DNA of 48,553 nucleotides, taken from positions 1 to 48,553 of the forward strand of contig JAZNQL010000052.1 of the NCBI GenBank assembly GCA_045590155.1, read 5' to 3'. The DNA is from JAZNQL01 sp045590155. Lineage in GTDB: Bacteria; Bacillota; Clostridia; UMGS1883; UMGS1540. This document shows positions 15,855-24,710 of this stretch, one piece after another. Within the stretch, counting starts at the first letter, position 1, and every line of letters begins with the position of its first letter. A program made the translations under genes and the position numbers. The notes below the pieces were generated by a model. That model saw nothing but the letters and a program-made list of their open reading frames with translations. It did no database searches and had not been told where the DNA came from.

Positions 15855-17620
15855 CAGTCTTCCTCCTTCCTGATAAGTGTGTTAATCTGATTTTCAAGCT
15901 CGTTATAAATCTTTTCGTATTCTGCTTTGCAGTTTTCTTCTTTTACATATTTAAAACGGCCTATTTGTTCTCTTACGGGAATGTTTATAATTTCCCTCAT
16001 ATCTGCTTTATTTTCAAGCCCCTGCATTGCTTTTTTGTAATATGCCAAAATAAGTTTTGCCATTAAAATCTGTTTATTGGGGGTTGTATAAGTATCTGTT
16101 TCGTGGAACGAGTTCTGATGCAAAAAGTCTTCACGGATACTGCGTGCAGCTTCCATTTTTATTCTGTCCTGCGACGATAATGCATCTATACCTACCATTT
16201 TTACTATTTCATCAAGCTCGCTTTCTTCTTGCAAAAGACGCATCATAGCGGCTCGTGCTTCTGTCCACTCGTCAGATATATTTTTGTTAAACCATTTGCC
16301 TGTATCTTCCTGATAAAGCGAATAGCTGTTAAGCCAGTTTATTGCCGGGAAGTGACGTTTATATGCAAGGGCTGAATCAAGTCCCCAGAACACTTTTACT
16401 ATACGGAGTGTTGCCTGTGCTACCGGTTCTGAAATATCGCCGCCAGGAGGCGATACGGCACCGATTACCGAAAGGGCACCTTCTCTTCCCTCTGTTCCGT
16501 TTGAAATAACATATCCTGCTCTTTCATAAAACTGTGCAAGACGGCTTCCAAGATATGCGGGGTAACCTTCTTCGCCAGGCATTTCCTGAAGTCTTCCAGA
16601 CATTTCACGAAGTGCTTCCGCCCAACGGGAGGTTGAGTCTGCCATAAGTGCTACCGAATAACCCATATCACGGAAATATTCTGCTATTGTAATACCTGTG
16701 TATATTGATGCTTCTCTTGCCGCAACAGGCATATCAGAGGTGTTTGCTATTAAAACTGTACGTTCCATAAGCGAACGGCCTGTCTTGGGATCGATAAGTT
16801 CGGGGAATTCATTTAAAACGTCGGTCATTTCGTTTCCGCGTTCCCCACATCCTATATATACAACTATATCTGCATCCGCCCATTTTGCAAGCTGATGCTG
16901 TACTACTGTTTTTCCGCTGCCGAAAGGTCCGGGTACTGTTGCTACACCGCCTTTTGCAATGGGAAAAAACATATCTATAACTCTTGTTCCTGTTACAAGC
17001 GGCATTGAAGGCTGCAGCTTTTCTTTATAAGGACGGCCTCTTCGTACAGGCCATTTTTGCATAAGTGTAACTTCTTCTTCGCCTTTATCTGTTTTTATTT
17101 TAGCTACAACTTCTGAAACCTTAAAATCGCCTGATGTAATTTCTGTTATAACACCTTTTATATCGTTAGGTACCATTATTTTATGAAGAACAACCGGGGT
17201 TTCCTGTACTGTTCCCAAAATATCTCCACCTAAAACGCTGTCGCCTACTGAGGCTGTTGCGTTAAATGTCCACACCTTTTCTCTGTTAAGAGACGGAACT
17301 TCAACCCCTCGCTCAAGGCTGTTACCGCATTTTTCCATAATGGCTACAAGCGGTCTTTGAATACCATCGTATATACTTTCTATAAGACCGGGGCCGAGTT
17401 CTGCACAAAGAGGAATTTCTGTTGATTCAACAGGTTCGCCCGGTTTTAATCCCGAAGTTTCCTCGTATACCTGAATGGATGCCTCGTCCCCATGCATTTC
17501 TATAACTTCGCCTATAAGACGTTTTTCACTTACTCTTACAACGTCAAACATATTGGCGTCTTTCATACCCTCTGCTATTACCAAAGGTCCTGCAATTTTT
17601 TTAATTCTTCCTATACTCAT
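15854..17620 (-). CDS. atpA: V-type ATPase catalytic subunit A
   Basis: 588 residues, the usual size. The Walker A is GPFGSGKT at about residues 231-238. YIGCGERGNEMTDVL holds the catalytic Glu, and VALMADSTSRWAEALREMSGRLQEMPGEEGYPAYLGSRLAQFYERAG is the conserved B-site and arginine region. The extra 'bulge' domain (GDILGTVQETPVVLHKIMVP) sets it apart from F-type alpha and beta. It couples ATP turnover to ion transport by the membrane ring. No intein was seen. Confidence 0.98.
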   Translation of the reverse strand: MSIGRIKKIAGPLVIAEGMKDANMFDVVRVSEKRLIGEVIEMHGDEASIQVYEETSGLKPGEPVESTEIPLCAELGPGLIESIYDGIQRPLVAIMEKCGNSLERGVEVPSLNREKVWTFNATASVGDSVLGGDILGTVQETPVVLHKIMVPNDIKGVITEITSGDFKVSEVVAKIKTDKGEEEVTLMQKWPVRRGRPYKEKLQPSMPLVTGTRVIDMFFPIAKGGVATVPGPFGSGKTVVQHQLAKWADADIVVYIGCGERGNEMTDVLNEFPELIDPKTGRSLMERTVLIANTSDMPVAAREASIYTGITIAEYFRDMGYSVALMADSTSRWAEALREMSGRLQEMPGEEGYPAYLGSRLAQFYERAGYVISNGTEGREGALSVIGAVSPPGGDISEPVAQATLRIVKVFWGLDSALAYKRHFPAINWLNSYSLYQEDTGKWFNKNISDEWTEARAAMMRLLQEESELDEIVKMVGIDALSSQDRIKMEAARSIREDFLHQNSFHETDTYTTPNKQILMAKLILAYYKKAMQGLENKADMREIINIPVREQIGRFKYVKEENCKAEYEKIYNELENQINTLIRKEED

Positions 17621-17631
17621 AATAACACCTC

Positions 17632-17952
17632 TTATTTATCAGAGAACAATATGTCAGAACCTACTGCCTGTTCAACCGATTTTTTTACGTTTATAATACC
17701 TTCGCCCGTATTCCCCACTACTCCGGGAATCAATATTATTGATGGCAATATACGGGTTTTATATTCAGCTATTTCCTCGCTGATTTTTGAGGCTAAATTC
17801 TCTGTTATATAAATGACCATATATCCGGCATCTGCCAGATTTTTAAGCTTTTCTGCCGCTTTTTCGGGCTGTGTTTCGGGGAAAGTCTCGAGTCCGAGTG
17901 CTGCAAAGCCGTATATACTGTCATAATCGCCCATTACTGCTACTTTACTCAT
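17632..17952 (-). CDS. atpF: V-type ATPase subunit F (central stalk)
   Basis: 106 residues. SKVAVMGDYDSIYGFAALGLETFP is the standard N terminus of V-type F (NtpG), a small Rossmann-like subunit bound to D in the rotor. YMVIYITENLASKI and LPSIILIPG complete the fold. It overlaps the upstream atpC by 8 nt and precedes atpA by 11 nt. The F-type subunit with the same symbol is unrelated. Confidence 0.93.
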   Translation of the reverse strand: MSKVAVMGDYDSIYGFAALGLETFPETQPEKAAEKLKNLADAGYMVIYITENLASKISEEIAEYKTRILPSIILIPGVVGNTGEGIINVKKSVEQAVGSDILFSDK

Positions 17953-18895
17953 ACATTTTCCTTATCCTTTCCCTTATACTTTCGTCTGAAAAACCATTTT
18001 GTTTACAAGTTAATATAATTTTTACAGTTTTTATTTCGTTTTCGCGGGCAAGATAATATGCAATTACGGGGCCTGCCGAAAAAGGATTATATTTTTGCGG
18101 GCGGATAGCATCTATAATATTATTGTCGCACCAGCATTCAAACGCATTTACCGATTTTTCAAGCATTTGTGTTGCTTTTGAAAATCCGTTTTCGGAAAGA
18201 TATGCTGAAAGCTGTTCTTCTCCCTGGGCAGCAGCTCTTGACAAATCATTGATATTTACACTGCCAAACGGAGCTAATGCATTTGATATAAAATCTTCGC
18301 TTTTACCTGTCTTTGCAGAACGTACTGCTATTTTTATATTTGCTGTTTCAATGTAAGATTTTGCATAATCTTTAAGTATATCTTCTTTTGAGTTTTCTGC
18401 GGATTCTTTTATTGCAAGAAGTGTTGCTTTATCGAGTATCATATCGCAAAGCTGTCCGTTGCCTGTATGCATCAATGTTTCATAAGCTTCTCTTGCCGGG
18501 GCTTGCATATATTTTGGAAGCTTTTCAAAGTCTTTTTCTTTTACAATATTTAAAAGTGTATCTTTATCAAAAGATGCATCTGTATAAAAAATTCCGTCCG
18601 GTACATCATTTGTTACAAGACTCTTTATTGCCGCTTTTAAATTATGAAAATCTTTTTCGAAAGAAAAAATTGAAAGCAAAGAATTATCTATAAGTTCACT
18701 TACTGTTGCCCACGTTTTTTCTCTTTCATTGGAAAACATAAGTTCATAATTTTCGGTATCCCAGCCTTTTTCAGAAAGAAGGCGTAATGAACTTTCGATA
18801 TCGCTGCACGACATAAGCCTGTCGATATCCGCATTGGTTATAAGGTTTATTTCAAGTGCCCTTATGCGGGCGACAGCGTATGCATAATTGTCCAT
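17945..18895 (-). CDS. atpC: V-type ATPase subunit C (rotor-ring adaptor)
   Basis: 316 residues, a V_ATPase_C/AC39 family protein that seats the central stalk on the membrane K ring. The N terminus MDNYAYAVARIRALEINLI and helical repeats such as LSRAAAQGEEQLSAYLSENGFSKAT, NPFSAGPVIAYYLARENEIKTVKIIL and IRERIRKMYE at the end are typical. Slightly shorter than the 330-350 residues of many homologues but complete at both ends. Confidence 0.93.
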   Translation of the reverse strand: MDNYAYAVARIRALEINLITNADIDRLMSCSDIESSLRLLSEKGWDTENYELMFSNEREKTWATVSELIDNSLLSIFSFEKDFHNLKAAIKSLVTNDVPDGIFYTDASFDKDTLLNIVKEKDFEKLPKYMQAPAREAYETLMHTGNGQLCDMILDKATLLAIKESAENSKEDILKDYAKSYIETANIKIAVRSAKTGKSEDFISNALAPFGSVNINDLSRAAAQGEEQLSAYLSENGFSKATQMLEKSVNAFECWCDNNIIDAIRPQKYNPFSAGPVIAYYLARENEIKTVKIILTCKQNGFSDESIRERIRKMYE

Positions 18896-18921
18896 CTGCT
18901 ATAACTTTCCTTTCTAAAAAT

Positions 18922-19509
18922 TTAAAAAACTGTTTTGCTTATAATATCCGATATTATATCGCGGTTTTCGTTCACAAGTGCTTCAAGAGATGCATTTTCA
19001 ACTACATCGCCATAAGAAAGTAAAAATCCGCCCTCTATATCGGCACTATCCTTGCAAAGGGTTATTTTTCCACCTAAAGGCAAGGCAATTTGATTAACCT
19101 TTTCTAAAAAATCTGCCGGCATACTTTTTAAATCTTCTGAATTAAAGCAAAGAATCCCTTGGGCTCCTGTTATCTTCTTCTTTAAAAGAGTTAATAAAAA
19201 GTCAAAATATTCTTCTTTAGGCATTTTTAAAATTGCATCGGTTATTCCGTCTTTAATATCCGATATAACTTTTTGTTTTGCTTCAAGAATTATTCTGCGT
19301 GCTTTTAAATCTGCCGAAGATTTTGCCATATTTTGTGCTGTGGTTTTTATATCGTCAATTTTAGAAATTATAGTTTCTTTTTCTTTTTCAGCTTCAAAAA
19401 GAATTTTTTCGGTTATTTCTTTTGCTTTTTCTTCGTATTCTTTTTGTGTGCTCTCTGCCTGGTGGCGTGCTTCTTTTATTATTTCATCGGTTATTTTTTC
19501 AATTCCCAT
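18922..19509 (-). CDS. atpE: V-type ATPase subunit E (peripheral stalk)
   Basis: 195 residues. The N-terminal half is one long charged helix (about residues 1-100) that pairs with the G/H-type subunit in the peripheral stalk. The C-terminal half is a globular E domain ending GGFLLSYGDVVENASLEALVNE, a conserved pattern of bacterial NtpE. It follows atpK by 11 nt. Sequence conservation in this subunit is low, so the call rests on pattern and position in the operon. Confidence 0.9.
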   Translation of the reverse strand: MGIEKITDEIIKEARHQAESTQKEYEEKAKEITEKILFEAEKEKETIISKIDDIKTTAQNMAKSSADLKARRIILEAKQKVISDIKDGITDAILKMPKEEYFDFLLTLLKKKITGAQGILCFNSEDLKSMPADFLEKVNQIALPLGGKITLCKDSADIEGGFLLSYGDVVENASLEALVNENRDIISDIISKTVF

Positions 19510-19520
19510 GATAATACCTC

Positions 19521-19991
19521 TTAGAACTGAATTCCGTTTACCGCAAGGATTGAAATGAGAAGTGCCAAAATAGCGTATGTTTCAACCATTGCAGGGAAAA
19601 GCATTGCTTTACCAAACTGTTCAGGTTTTTTTGCTACTATACCGATACCTGCTGCTGCGGTCTGTCCCTGATATTTAGCCGAAATAAGACCAACTATGCC
19701 AATTGGAAGGCATGCTGCTAAAATTAAAAGTCCCTGTGATACAGTTAAATCAATCAGTGCACCGCCAAGCACTCCTATTTTTGACAATACTATAAATCCT
19801 ACAAGCAAGCCGTAAATGCCCTGTGTACCGGGAAGAAGCTGCATAATAAGTACCTTTGCGAATTTATTTGGATCTTCGCTTACAACTCCTGCTGCTGCCT
19901 GACCTGCAATTCCTACACCTATAGCAGAACCTGCTCCTGCTAAAAATACTGCTACTGCTGCTCCGAGTAATGCGTAAACTATTCCTGTCAT
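19521..19991 (-). CDS. atpK: V-type ATPase subunit K, four-helix proteolipid with Na+-binding signature
   Basis: 156 residues made of two fused hairpins (four membrane helices), as in Enterococcus hirae NtpK. LLPGTQGIYG (Leu53, Thr56, Gln57), YQGQ (Gln108, perhaps Gln110) and VETYAIL (Glu137) line up with the E. hirae ligands Leu61, Thr64, Gln65, Gln110 and Glu139 that bind Na+. Only the second hairpin carries the ion-binding Glu, as expected for a 16-kDa K subunit. The enzyme is therefore likely to move Na+ rather than H+. This rests on a recalled alignment, not on a computed one. Confidence 0.93.
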   Translation of the reverse strand: MTGIVYALLGAAVAVFLAGAGSAIGVGIAGQAAAGVVSEDPNKFAKVLIMQLLPGTQGIYGLLVGFIVLSKIGVLGGALIDLTVSQGLLILAACLPIGIVGLISAKYQGQTAAAGIGIVAKKPEQFGKAMLFPAMVETYAILALLISILAVNGIQF

Positions 19992-22018
19992 AATGTTTTT
20001 TCCTCCTTGATATCAACATATTTTGTGTTCTGCTTAAAAGGTGAAAATGCTCTGCCGCCGCCTTCGTAGAATTTACCGAAAAACTCTACATACTGCAAAC
20101 GGTTTGTATGCACATACGCCCCAAGCAAATTTATTGCCATATTAAATGTATGTCCTATAATGAACACTACACTAAATATAACTGCGCCCAAAATTCCGCC
20201 TCCGAACATAGAACCCATTGAGTTTACAACCTGAGCTATTACTCCCGTTGCAAGACCTAAGGCTAAAAGTCTTGAATATGAAAGCAAATCAGAAAGCCAA
20301 CTTGTTACTCCGTAAAGACTGTAAGCACCAAGTGCCAGAGAAAGTATTTTATTCTTTCTGCCGCCGCCTGCTGTTAAGAGTATTCCAACAGCTCCGCCTA
20401 TAGCCAATATTTTGCAAAGCATATTGAGCCACGAGGGAAATGCTACTATAAAGCCTGCTATTGATGCAAACATTTGTGTTGGAATGAATATTCCCACAAG
20501 TCCTGTCAAAAAGAAGAACCATAAAAGTACATCGGCAAAAAATTCTTTATAATTTTTGTCTTTTAAAAGGGTATATCCTTTCATTCCAAGACCTGCAAAA
20601 AGGTGAATAAGACCGAAAAGTAAGCTATACAAAAGAAGCTTCATCGGATCGTTTATAGGTGCAAACCACAAGGGCTTTATAAGACCGCCTTCGGGTATCT
20701 GTACTCCAAAAAATGTTTTTGCGATAACATCAACTGCGTCCCCAAAATATCCGCCGAACATTATTCCCCAGAAAAGAGTTGAAAGTCCGCAATACATATA
20801 CATACGCAAGGCTTTGCGAAGTCCCTCTCCCATTTTGGGAAACTTTTTCAAAGCTGCAAAGCATACTATGCTTATCAAAAGTCCGTATGCGGCATCAGAA
20901 AGCATAAGCCCAAAAAGGAAAATATAAAAAATACTCATCATTTTTGATGGGTCAAGCTCTCCTTTTTTTGGTAACCCATAAGATTCTAATACTCCTTCAA
21001 ACGAACTTGCCACGATTCCGTTTTCTAAAGCTACTGGAACGTTATCATTTTCGTCGGGTTCTGTAATATCTACAAAGCAGATGAATTTATTTTCGAGTTC
21101 TGTTGCAATTTTTTCTGCGTTTTTATTTGGAATATATCCGCTTAACAAAAATGTATTTTCAGACTCGAGCGTTTTATCTGACACTTCGTATCTTTCTGCT
21201 CTTATACGGTAATTGTCACACAAAATTTGTATGTTTTTTATCTGGTCGCTGATTTTTCGTAACTCTTCTTCTATACTTTGTATTTCTTTTTCAAAGGTTT
21301 GAATTTTTTTATCAATATTCTCAATTTCTTCACAGGGCATAAGCGATGTGTTTAATGATATTCTTGAAAATCCTATATCACGAAGAATGTTTTCAGCCGT
21401 TTTTTCGTGTTCAGAAAGTAAAACCAAGGCTATACAAGTTTGCATTTTATCTTGGAAAACTGTTTCGAGATAAAATGGTGTATCCTCTTTTAATTCCGAA
21501 GAAAGTTTAAAGCATATATCTTCGTGCGAAAACTCGCCCGGTAAGCTGCCAAGTACAACTGATGTTTTGCTTGTTTTTGTAATACTTGCTGGGATATCAA
21601 GCCCTTTCCACGGTTTTAATACTTCTTTTTTATCGCCTTCCTGTTGGATTTTTGCTTTGTTTTCAATAAGAGCTGTCTGCAAATCAAGAACACGCTGTAT
21701 TGTTGATTTTATATCCTCGCTCTTATCTGATACTTCGCGAAATTTTGTGAGTTCTATTTCTTCCTTACCTTCAAGAGAAGCAAACAATGAAACTTTTTTG
21801 TCTGAATAACTCTGTAATATTGAAAGCGCGGTTTCTGCATCCTTTATCTGCTTTTCAAGCAAAAGACGCTTTTCTGTCGAATTTGAAGCAAAAAAACCTT
21901 CCGCTGTTTCTATACTTTCAATTTCCAAAAGTCCCTTTTTCTGCAAATATTCAAGCAAAGGCTTTTTATCTTTTTTAAGAGCACATATATGAAGTTTTTT
22001 CATTAAAAGAACTGCCAT
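19988..22018 (-). CDS. atpI: V-type ATPase subunit I (membrane stator, a-type)
   Basis: 676 residues. The N-terminal soluble arm (about 1-340) is rich in coiled coil. The C-terminal half holds about eight membrane helices with FLFGLMLSDAAYGLLISI, PINDPMKLLLYSLLFG, SDLLSYSRLLALGLATGVIA (the conserved Arg that contacts the ring) and FIIGHTFNMAINLLGAYVHTNRLQYVEFFGKFYEGGGR. It forms the ion half-channels against the K ring and overlaps atpK by 4 nt. Confidence 0.96.
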   Translation of the reverse strand: MAVLLMKKLHICALKKDKKPLLEYLQKKGLLEIESIETAEGFFASNSTEKRLLLEKQIKDAETALSILQSYSDKKVSLFASLEGKEEIELTKFREVSDKSEDIKSTIQRVLDLQTALIENKAKIQQEGDKKEVLKPWKGLDIPASITKTSKTSVVLGSLPGEFSHEDICFKLSSELKEDTPFYLETVFQDKMQTCIALVLLSEHEKTAENILRDIGFSRISLNTSLMPCEEIENIDKKIQTFEKEIQSIEEELRKISDQIKNIQILCDNYRIRAERYEVSDKTLESENTFLLSGYIPNKNAEKIATELENKFICFVDITEPDENDNVPVALENGIVASSFEGVLESYGLPKKGELDPSKMMSIFYIFLFGLMLSDAAYGLLISIVCFAALKKFPKMGEGLRKALRMYMYCGLSTLFWGIMFGGYFGDAVDVIAKTFFGVQIPEGGLIKPLWFAPINDPMKLLLYSLLFGLIHLFAGLGMKGYTLLKDKNYKEFFADVLLWFFFLTGLVGIFIPTQMFASIAGFIVAFPSWLNMLCKILAIGGAVGILLTAGGGRKNKILSLALGAYSLYGVTSWLSDLLSYSRLLALGLATGVIAQVVNSMGSMFGGGILGAVIFSVVFIIGHTFNMAINLLGAYVHTNRLQYVEFFGKFYEGGGRAFSPFKQNTKYVDIKEEKTL

Positions 22019-22042
22019 AATATTACCTACTTTTTTATTCTT

Positions 22043-22351
22043 TTATTCAGCAAGCTTTTTTAACACCGCTGATATAGCCAAATCTTTATTTAGATTTGCT
22101 CGCAAGGTTATTTGTGATGCTTCTGCCATGGCTTTGTTTTCGGCTTCTTTTATAAAGTTATCAGCCATAGCTTCTGAATCTTTTTTTGCTTTTTCACTAA
22201 GACTTTTTGCCTCCAAAATAATTTGTTCCGCCTTTTTTTCGGCATCTTCTTTTGCAAAAGCGAGCTTGTGTTCGCACTCTTCTTTTACAGTTTTTAATAA
22301 CTGTGCTGCCTCATATTCGGTCTTTTTGATTTTATCCATAATTTCTTTCAT
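22043..22351 (-). CDS. V-type ATPase G/H-type peripheral stalk subunit
   Basis: 102 residues, almost entirely one charged alpha-helix with many Ala, Glu and Lys (EAAQLLKTVKEECEHKLAFAKEDAEKK), as in archaeal AhaH and bacterial NtpF-type subunits that pair with E in the stator stalk. A GTG at 22360 could extend it by three residues, but the ATG at 22351 has the better, though weak, GGTG ribosome site. It is the first gene of the operon, with the promoter at 22405-22433. Confidence 0.85.
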   Translation of the reverse strand: MKEIMDKIKKTEYEAAQLLKTVKEECEHKLAFAKEDAEKKAEQIILEAKSLSEKAKKDSEAMADNFIKEAENKAMAEASQITLRANLNKDLAISAVLKKLAE

Positions 22352-22404
22352 ATAATTCACCGCTTTATGATTGATTTTTGTTCAAAGGATACTATTTGAG
22401 TATA

Positions 22405-22433
22405 ATTTTAACATTTTTTGTTATAAATTACAA
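22405..22433 (-). promoter_or_regulatory. promoter of the V-ATPase operon
   Basis: On the minus strand TTGTAA (22428-22433), a 17-nt spacer, then TAAAAT (22405-22410), about 54 nt before the first gene. Upstream, toward tex, lies only an A/T hairpin (CAAAAAAT/ATTTTTTG) that may end the tex transcript weakly. Confidence 0.7.
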
Positions 22434-22470
22434 TAGTTTTAGCAAAAAATTTACATTTTTTGTTTAATTT

Positions 22471-24633
22471 TTATTGTTTTCTATCAATTTCTCTCATCGT
22501 AAGCGAAATTCTTTTCTTGTTTTCATCAATTTCAATAATTTTTACGTTTACTCTATCCCCTACTTTTAAGACCTCAAGAGGGTGTTTGATATACTTATCA
22601 CAAATTTGTGAAATATGAACAAGTCCGTCCTGATGGACTCCTATATCAACAAAAGCACCAAAGTCTATTACGTTTCGAACCGTTCCTTTCATTATCATTC
22701 CTGGTTTTAAATCACTTATGCTCAAAACTCTTGATTTAAAATCGGGTGCCGGTAATTCTTCTCGGGGGTCTCTTCCCTTCTTTAACAGGCTTGTACATAT
22801 ATCACGCAATGTGGGTACACCTGTTTTAAGTTCTGTTGCAAGCTCTTCTATATTATGCTGTGCAAGGCGGCTTTGTATGTCTTCTATTTTACCTTCCTCA
22901 ACATCACTTAACGAATATCCCAGTTTGGTTATAAGTGTTTGTGCAACATCATAACTTTCGGGATGAACAAAGGTATTGTCAAAAACATTATTTCCGTCGT
23001 TAATTCTCATAAATCCTGCACATTGCAAAAACGCCTTTTCGCCAAGTCTTGGGACTTTTAAAAGTTCTTTTCGGTTTTTAAATTTTCCGTTTTTCTCTCT
23101 GTATGCTGTTATATTTTCTGCTATTGAAGAGTTTATTCCCGCAACATAGGAAAGAAGCGAAGGCGATGCTGTATTCAAATCAATACCTACACTGTTTACG
23201 CAATCTTCTACTACTCCGCCAAGCGCTTCGCCGAGTTTTTTCTGATTCATATCATGTTGGTACTGTCCTACGCCTATTGCCTTTGGTTCTATCTTAACAA
23301 GTTCTGCTAACGGATCCTGCAATCTTCTTGCTATGGAAACGGCGCTTCTTAAAGATACATCATATTCGGGAAATTCTTTGCTTGCTAGCTTTGATGCTGA
23401 ATATACTGATGCACCCGCTTCGCTTACTACAAGATATTTTAAATCGGGGCAATGTTCTGCTATAAGCTCTGCTACTACCATTTCGGTTTCGCCTGATGCT
23501 GTGCCGTTACCTATTGACACTAAATCTACGTGATTTTTTTCTACCATTGTTTTTAAAATAAGTTTTGCCTTTTCTTTATCGTGATTAGGAAGGGTGCAGT
23601 AAATTACATTTGTATCCAAAACCTTGCCTGTTTCGTCTACTACTGCTACTTTACAGCCTGTGCGATATCCAGGATCAAGCCCTAAAACAGTTTTTCCGCG
23701 TACGGGAGCACAGAGCAAAAGTCCCGAAAGATTTTTTGAGAAAACTTTTATTGCAGATTCTTCTGCCCTTTCTGTTAAAAGATTTCTTATTTCTGTTTCA
23801 ATAGAAGGGGATATAAGTCTTTTATATGAGTCTTTTGCCGAAAGAGCTACATATTCTCCTGATGGTGTTATTGGGGTTTTTACTGTCTGGGCAATAAGAT
23901 AATCTTCACACAAATTTTCGGTAATATCTATATTGCATTTTAAGAAGCCTTCTTTTTCCCCTCTGTTTACCGCAAGTACTCTGTGGTTTGCTATTTTGTT
24001 TACAGCTTCTGAAAAATCGTAGTACATACTGTAAACGCTATCTTCATCTTTTGCTTTTTTTAAGGATAATATTCCCTGTAAATATGTAAGAGAACGTATC
24101 TTTTTTCGGTAATCGGGGTTATCTGAAATATATTCTGCAATTATATCCATTGCGCCACTTAATGCATCATCTGCATTTTCTACATTTTCATTTATAAACT
24201 TTTCTGCCTCGTCTTTAGGATTTATATTTTCGTTTTGCATAAGCAAAAGTTCTGCTAAAGGCTCAAGCCCTTTTTCTTTTGCAATGGTTGCACGGGTGCG
24301 GCGTTTTGGCTGATAGGGACGATAGATATCTGCAAGTTCTGTTGGTGTTTTTGCGTTTTGTATGCTTTGCAAAAGCTCGTCTGTAAGCTTGCCCTGCTCG
24401 TCAATATGACGGATTATTTCTTCTCTTTTTTCTTCAAGATTGCGAAGGTAGTGTAATCTGTCATTTAGGTTTCTTAATATCTCATCCGAAAGCTCGCCTG
24501 TTGCTTCTTTTCGGTAACGTGCTATAAAGGGTATGGTATTCCCTTCATCAATAAGTTTTAAGGTGTTTACCACCTGAAATTCTTTTAATTTAAATTCTTC
24601 TAAAAGTATTGCTGATATTTTATCCAGTGCCAT
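22471..24633 (-). CDS. tex: Tex-family transcription accessory / RNA-binding protein
   Basis: 720 residues, the normal size. The domains in order are an N-terminal helical Tex domain (LRNLNDRLHYLRNLEEKREEIIRHI), a YqgF/RNase H-like domain (VLGLDPGYRTGCKVAVVDE), helix-hairpin-helix repeats (GIDLNTASPSLLSYVAGI, KNRKELLKVPRLGEKAFLQCAG) and a C-terminal S1 RNA-binding domain at about 645-715 (GTVRNVIDFGAFVDIGVHQDGLVHISQ). Tex proteins bind nucleic acids and act with RNA polymerase or in RNA turnover. It has its own promoter embedded beside the feoB terminator and lies upstream of, but separate from, the atp operon. Confidence 0.96.
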   Translation of the reverse strand: MALDKISAILLEEFKLKEFQVVNTLKLIDEGNTIPFIARYRKEATGELSDEILRNLNDRLHYLRNLEEKREEIIRHIDEQGKLTDELLQSIQNAKTPTELADIYRPYQPKRRTRATIAKEKGLEPLAELLLMQNENINPKDEAEKFINENVENADDALSGAMDIIAEYISDNPDYRKKIRSLTYLQGILSLKKAKDEDSVYSMYYDFSEAVNKIANHRVLAVNRGEKEGFLKCNIDITENLCEDYLIAQTVKTPITPSGEYVALSAKDSYKRLISPSIETEIRNLLTERAEESAIKVFSKNLSGLLLCAPVRGKTVLGLDPGYRTGCKVAVVDETGKVLDTNVIYCTLPNHDKEKAKLILKTMVEKNHVDLVSIGNGTASGETEMVVAELIAEHCPDLKYLVVSEAGASVYSASKLASKEFPEYDVSLRSAVSIARRLQDPLAELVKIEPKAIGVGQYQHDMNQKKLGEALGGVVEDCVNSVGIDLNTASPSLLSYVAGINSSIAENITAYREKNGKFKNRKELLKVPRLGEKAFLQCAGFMRINDGNNVFDNTFVHPESYDVAQTLITKLGYSLSDVEEGKIEDIQSRLAQHNIEELATELKTGVPTLRDICTSLLKKGRDPREELPAPDFKSRVLSISDLKPGMIMKGTVRNVIDFGAFVDIGVHQDGLVHISQICDKYIKHPLEVLKVGDRVNVKIIEIDENKKRISLTMREIDRKQ

Positions 24634-24650
24634 TTAAGTCTCCTCCTTTA

Positions 24651-24678
24651 AAAAACAGGGACGGCAAATACCGTCCCT
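24651..24678 (-). terminator. Rho-independent terminator of feoAB
   Basis: The stem AGGGACGG/CCGTCCCT (24657-24664 with 24671-24678, six-base loop) is followed on the minus strand by a T-rich run ending near 24651. It lies between feoB and tex, just downstream of the tex -10 box. Confidence 0.88.
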
Positions 24679-24681
24679 TAA

Positions 24682-24710
24682 ATTATATATTATTTAGAAA
24701 ATTTTTGCAA
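24682..24710 (-). promoter_or_regulatory. promoter of tex
   Basis: On the minus strand TTGCAA (24705-24710, within the last codons of feoB), a 17-nt spacer, then a perfect TATAAT (24682-24687). The predicted start, near 24675, falls inside the first arm of the feoB terminator, so tex RNA would not carry the full hairpin. Tex has an AAAGGAGG ribosome site. Confidence 0.72.
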
